DNA of 64,000 nt from Sphingobacterium sp. R2 (GTDB taxonomy: Bacteria > Bacteroidota > Bacteroidia > Sphingobacteriales > Sphingobacteriaceae), in assembly GCF_040760075.1 (NCBI RefSeq), contig NZ_CP142884.1, positions 2,728,001 through 2,792,000 of the forward strand. The letters run 5' to 3'. Position 1 is the stretch's first letter, and the number at the start of each line of letters is the position of its first letter. Under the pieces are notes generated by a model that ran no database searches, was not told the DNA's origin, and worked only from the letters and a program-made list of their open reading frames with translations. Shown piece after piece: positions 61,766-64,000 of this stretch. A program made the translations under genes and the position numbers.

Positions 61766-64000
61766 ATGGGGAAGCATATCTCTCGTTTAATAGGGTATCT
61801 CTGGGTGATTGTCCTATTATCATCATCATGTGCAAATAAGAAAGATATCGTGGATGTCGAACAACCTCCTGTTGTTGAACAGCAGGGATCCGGTTTGGTG
61901 AATCTTTCTGCTCCATTTATCTTTTGGGATAAGGAAATCACGTTGCAATTTGATCTTTCGAAAGGAAATGCGGCTTTAAAGGGAAGCACTACAGACCTGT
62001 ACCTACACGCCGGATTGATTCCTGTCAATGAGAGCAGCTGGCAACATGTCGCGACAGATTGGTCTAAGAATGACAATGCCTATAAACTTAAATTTGTTTC
62101 TGCTGGTTTATATTCATTCACATTTACCCCCTCCAAATTTTTTAACCTGACAAATGGTGGAGAATTTGGTCAGATGGCACTTTTAGTGCGCAATAGTAAT
62201 GGGTCACTGGTCCAACGCAACAAAAATAATTCAGATCTATTTCTTCCTCTTGTAACGAGCAATACGCAAGCCATTCGTTTTGTTTCGCCTACGCTGCAAC
62301 CCACAGATCCCATTACCCTGGAGCAGATGTACACTGTTGGAGATAATCTGAAGTTAAAAGTACAGGCAACGCAGTCCGGAAAAATCAGTATCTGGGATAA
62401 TGGCTTATTGCTTGCTGAATCTTCTGCGGTACTGTCATTAGAAAAATCGCTCAGCCTACAAAGTAATGGCCTACACGAGCTTGAAGCACGTCTTGAATTT
62501 GGGGGTAAAATATATTCCAGTAAAGCCCGGTTATTTGTGGAGTCAAAACCTGCCATCGCTGCACTCCCGATCGGCATCAATCCAAATGGAACAACGATAA
62601 ACAGGGAAAAAGGGGAGGTCAGTTTTGCACTCACGGCGCCATTAAAAACGAGTGTGTATCTCTTGGGCGATTTTAACAACTATAAAGCATTACCGGCCTA
62701 TGCGATGAGCCAAACACCGGATGGAAAAACCTGGTGGGTTACCGTATCAAATCTGGATTTCTCTAAAAAACAGACTTATCAGTTTTTGATGGACGGTCAA
62801 CTGAATATCGCTGATCCCTATGCTGAGCTGATTCTTGATCCGCAAAACGATGCCGTACTCGGACTGACCGCGGCGGCTGTACCCGCTTATCCCGCAGCTG
62901 CGCATGGTATTGTCGGCGTATTGGATCTTTCCACAAAGGCTTATACCTGGAAAACAACTGCTTTTAACAGACCTGCTCAAGGTGATTTGGTGATCTATGA
63001 ACTCTTGGTCCGTGATTTTGTCAAACAACATCAATATACCACATTGAAAGATTCTTTGCCTTATTTAAAAAGGCTGGGTGTAAATGCGGTCGAGATTATG
63101 CCTGTACAGGAATCGGAGGGGAATTCGACCTGGGGTTATAATCCTTCTTTCCACCGCGCTTTGGATAAATACTATGGCTTGAAAAACGATTTGAAAGCCT
63201 ACATAGACGCTTGTCACGAAAATGGTATTGCCGTGATTTTGGATGTTGTTTTTAATCATGCTTTTGGTCAGTCCCCGCTAGTACAGCTTTATTTTGAGCA
63301 GGGCAACGTTGCGAGCAATAGTCCTTGGTTCAATACAGTAGCCAAGCATCCGTTCAATGTTGGCTTTGACTTTAACCACGAAAGTAGTTACACACAGACT
63401 TTTGTTAAGGATGTATTGACCTATTGGATGCAGGAGTACAAGATTGATGGGTTCCGATTTGACTTGTCTAAAGGGTTTACACAGAAAAATTCGGGTACCT
63501 CAGAAAGTGATTTAAGTGCATGGAATGCTTACGATGCGTCACGTGTGGCTATCTTGAAGCACTACCAGCAGCATATTCGCAGCATCGATCCCTCGTGTTA
63601 TATTATTCTCGAACATCTTGGCGGAGATCAGGAAGAGGCCGAACTTGCGCAATCGGGGATGTTGCTATGGAACAACATGAATGGGGTCTTCAATGAGGCG
63701 GCGATGGGCTGGAATGCCAACAACGGCTCGGATTTAGGCAGATTATTCCCTTCGGGCCACGGCATGACACAACCCTCGTTTGTGTCTTATATGGAAAGCC
63801 ATGACGAACAGCGGTTGCTGTTCAAATGCCTGAATTATGGCAATTCATCAGGTAGTTATAACATCAAGAACCTCAGCACGGCATTAAAACGTATGGAACA
63901 GGTTGCAGTCTTTTTATTGGCTTCGCCCGGACCTAAGATGATCTGGCAGTTTGGTGAATACGGCTATGATGTATCTATCGATGAAAATGGGCGCACAGGC
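61766..64000 (+). CDS. GH13 alpha-amylase family lipoprotein, 3'-truncated
   Basis: The frame runs open for 745 codons from the ATG at 61766 to the window edge; the stop lies outside. The signal ends in lipobox LLSSSC (Cys22), so this is a surface or periplasmic lipoprotein. Beta-sandwich domains fill about 40-280, a CBM48-like E-set domain follows (about 285-370), and the catalytic barrel begins near 415. The four GH13 regions are present: DVVFNH (493-498), FRFD with nucleophile Asp566, acid/base Glu616 in ILEHLGG, and SHD with Asp680. It should cleave alpha-1,4-glucans and is preceded by a LacI regulator and two operators. It is probably the first structural gene of a starch-utilisation locus that continues to the right. 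Confidence 0.92.
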   Translation, partial: MGKHISRLIGYLWVIVLLSSSCANKKDIVDVEQPPVVEQQGSGLVNLSAPFIFWDKEITLQFDLSKGNAALKGSTTDLYLHAGLIPVNESSWQHVATDWSKNDNAYKLKFVSAGLYSFTFTPSKFFNLTNGGEFGQMALLVRNSNGSLVQRNKNNSDLFLPLVTSNTQAIRFVSPTLQPTDPITLEQMYTVGDNLKLKVQATQSGKISIWDNGLLLAESSAVLSLEKSLSLQSNGLHELEARLEFGGKIYSSKARLFVESKPAIAALPIGINPNGTTINREKGEVSFALTAPLKTSVYLLGDFNNYKALPAYAMSQTPDGKTWWVTVSNLDFSKKQTYQFLMDGQLNIADPYAELILDPQNDAVLGLTAAAVPAYPAAAHGIVGVLDLSTKAYTWKTTAFNRPAQGDLVIYELLVRDFVKQHQYTTLKDSLPYLKRLGVNAVEIMPVQESEGNSTWGYNPSFHRALDKYYGLKNDLKAYIDACHENGIAVILDVVFNHAFGQSPLVQLYFEQGNVASNSPWFNTVAKHPFNVGFDFNHESSYTQTFVKDVLTYWMQEYKIDGFRFDLSKGFTQKNSGTSESDLSAWNAYDASRVAILKHYQQHIRSIDPSCYIILEHLGGDQEEAELAQSGMLLWNNMNGVFNEAAMGWNANNGSDLGRLFPSGHGMTQPSFVSYMESHDEQRLLFKCLNYGNSSGSYNIKNLSTALKRMEQVAVFLLASPGPKMIWQFGEYGYDVSIDENGRTG

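Noticed and set aside
1..64000. CRISPR arrays, tRNA or rRNA genes, insertion sequences and prophage genes
   Set aside because: No regular spaced repeats, transposase or integrase frames, or recognisable RNA genes were seen.

Overview
The window comes from a free-living or host-associated member of the Bacteroidota, most likely a Sphingobacteriaceae species (Sphingobacterium/Pedobacter type). The assignment rests on three SusC/SusD outer-membrane pairs, an ECF sigma/FecR/SusCD operon with an STN domain, a hybrid two-component regulator with a periplasmic sugar-binding sensor, many glycoside hydrolases, lipoprotein signals typical of the phylum, and few Shine-Dalgarno sequences. The genus is inferred from overall protein character, not from a marker gene. 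No rRNA, tRNA, CRISPR array, insertion sequence or prophage was seen. The window cuts genes at both ends: a GH26 enzyme on the left and a GH13 amylase lipoprotein on the right.

Layout. 1-7 kb: end of a GH26 hydrolase, a DoxX-like membrane protein, a minus-strand NEW3 protein/ABC ATPase/ABC permease operon, an Hsp20 chaperone with an unusually strong ribosome binding site, and two unrecognised genes. 7-13 kb: a nitrite-assimilation island. cobA (siroheme synthesis) is divergent from nirB-nirD-FNT channel, and a four-cysteine FNR-type regulator lies at the far end. The cobA/nirB intergenic region holds two FNR-like palindromes. 13-17.6 kb: an unknown acidic protein, an AraC regulator with an SDR dehydrogenase, and a peroxiredoxin/DsbA-like/haloperoxidase-type hydrolase operon. 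17.7-27 kb: a SusCD pair, a convergent GH29 fucosidase, an RprXY-like two-component pair and a Crp-family regulator. 27-30 kb: an AraC regulator and an MBL-fold hydrolase.

29.5-37.5 kb (minus strand): ECF sigma factor, FecR anti-sigma, SusC with STN domain, SusD and TlpA-like thioredoxin, a complete trans-envelope signalling operon. 38-43.5 kb: a GH92 alpha-mannosidase, then an erythromycin-esterase-like gene tightly linked to a two-component ABC transporter. 43.5-58.4 kb: a fructan/fructose utilisation locus closely matching the known Bacteroides thetaiotaomicron arrangement. It has a fructose-sensor type hybrid regulator, divergent from sugar permease, fructokinase, SusC, SusD, a tandem-repeat surface lipoprotein and two GH32 enzymes. 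58.7-64 kb: a Gfo/Idh/MocA oxidoreductase, a stretch with a possible decayed ORF, and a LacI regulator followed by a truncated GH13 lipoprotein. Two matching LacI-type operators, centred exactly 100 bp apart, separate the last two genes.

The region is therefore mainly a set of independently regulated nutrient-acquisition modules, each with its own regulator type (OmpR pair, ECF/FecR, HTCS, LacI, FNR).
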